Part shown: piece by piece, positions 23,000 to 23,710 of the stretch | Layout of the letters: each line of letters starts with the position of its first letter | Numbering within the stretch: the stretch's first letter is position 1 | NCBI GenBank assembly: GCA_000432015.1 | Contig: HF985510.1 | Location: 18,902 to 42,611 of the forward strand | DNA length: 23,710 bases | From: Clostridium sp. CAG:1024 | GTDB lineage: Bacteria > Bacillota > Clostridia > Christensenellales > CAG-138 | Direction of reading: 5' to 3' | Program-made: the position numbers and the translations under genes | Notes under the pieces: generated by a model | The model's input: only the letters and a program-made list of their open reading frames with translations | Database searches by the model: none | What the model was told of the DNA's origin: nothing

Positions 23000-23710
23000 G
23001 ATAATACTCCTTATGAGAAAATCGGCGATGAAGTGCGGTCACTGGCGGATGAGGTACCGTTTGACATCCCCGATTCGTGGGAGTGGGTTCGGCTGGGCAC
23101 CATTTCGTCCTATGCAGAAACCAAGCAGAAAATAAATGCAACAAGCGCCGGTCCTTCGATTTGGGGACTGGATTTGGAGGACATCGAGAAAGGCGGCAGG
23201 CTTTTAGAGCATAAAACAGTCGGTGAACGCAAAGCAGTTGGTGATAAGACCGTATTTGCGAAGGGGGATATTCTCTACAGCAAGCTGCGCCCATACTTGT
23301 TGAAAATTCTTGTCGCCCCCGATGACGGCATTTGTACGCCAGAAATCGTACCATTCCGTGTATACGGCGGAATCAATCCGAACTACATCGTAAATTATCT
23401 AAAATCCCCTTATGTCGATAATCTCATCAACAGCATTACTTACGGCGTGAAGATGCCCAGAGTCGGCACAGAAACAATGACCACTCTATTAGTGCCAATA
23501 CCTCCCCTGGATGAGCAACGGCGTATCGTTGAGAAGATTGATGAGGTTGCCGCTGCTGTTTCTGCATACGATGTGGCATACCAAAAAACTGAAACCTTAA
23601 ATTCAACCTTCCCCGAAGCCATCAAGAAGTCGATACTGCAAGAGGCAGTCCAGGGCAAGCTGGTACCGCAAGACCCGTCTGACGAGCCTGCAGAGGCTCG
23701 GCTGAAGCGT
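23000..23710 (+). pseudogene. hsdS: Type I restriction specificity subunit (HsdS) segment without a start, open at the right edge
   Basis: HsdS gives type I restriction-modification enzymes their DNA target. The frame encodes about 237 residues up to the window end. It begins DNTPYEKIGDEVRSLADEVP, then PFDIPDSWEWVRLG, the typical entry to a target recognition domain. A recognition domain follows with GDILYSKLRPYLLKI and IPPLDEQRRIVEKID, then the helix and the conserved linker ILQEAVQGKLVPQDPSDEP. The opening matches the entry to the second recognition domain of normal HsdS proteins. No ATG or ribosome binding site precedes it, and a stop lies upstream in frame at 22937-22939. It is either a gene fragment or a silent cassette of an exchangeable hsdS locus. 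Confidence 0.85.

Noticed and set aside
1..23710. CRISPR array, rRNA, or a toxin-antitoxin or defence system beyond the HsdS piece
   Set aside because: No regularly spaced repeats, rRNA sequence or recognisable defence genes were seen on reading both strands.

Overview
The window looks like chromosomal DNA from a GC-rich member of the Clostridia (Bacillota). The evidence is AGGAGG-type ribosome binding sites, sigma-A-like promoters (TTGACA, 17 bp, TACAAT), a T-box riboswitch, U-tailed hairpin terminators, a WalKR/PhoPR-type two-component pair, FeoA/FeoB and a class A penicillin-binding protein. No species call is possible by eye. Most genes lie on the minus strand.

Left part (1-5.9 kb, all minus). 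The amino-terminal two thirds of carbamate kinase runs off the left edge. It is followed by a secreted or lipid-anchored SH3b plus endonuclease/exonuclease/phosphatase protein, a 60-residue acidic protein ending in an Asp run, and a three-gene ABC importer (substrate-binding lipoprotein, permease, ATPase). The importer is preceded by a complete T-box leader with its own promoter, antiterminator and terminator. The T-box best fits tyrosine: a UAC specifier candidate and a UGGU tRNA-end-binding motif. The importer is therefore probably for tyrosine or a related compound rather than tryptophan.

Middle part (5.9-12 kb). A two-gene malate operon (Ldh2-family malate/lactate dehydrogenase, then malic enzyme) is followed by a Nudix hydrolase, a full-length transketolase with two promoters, and a DtxR/MntR-type metalloregulator. 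The regulator is divergent from feoA-feoB. A perfect 8-bp inverted repeat (19 bp overall) sits between them, overlapping both likely promoters.

Broken iron-transport locus (12-15.4 kb). feoB is cut off exactly where the conserved core motif after the CHACGKQALT segment should begin. Ten bases further on lies the stop codon of a large serine recombinase pointing back at feoB. Its start codon overlaps the stop of a 56-codon open frame. This is the signature of one end of an integrated mobile element. The other half of feoB is not in the window.

Right part (15.4-22.6 kb). A small one-pass membrane protein and a Dabb-domain protein converge on a shared hairpin. Next come a sensor kinase and response regulator, a family-4-like uracil-DNA glycosylase that lacks the iron-sulfur cysteines, and a class A PBP. 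PBP and glycosylase are 2 nt apart, and the promoter of the two-component operon overlaps the glycosylase stop codon.

Right edge (22.6-23.7 kb). A tRNA-Ala(GGC) with its own promoter and terminator is followed by two more hairpins and three degenerate 19-21 bp repeats. After these comes a start-less HsdS (type I restriction specificity) segment that runs off the window, which looks like an island boundary or a silent, exchangeable hsdS cassette.
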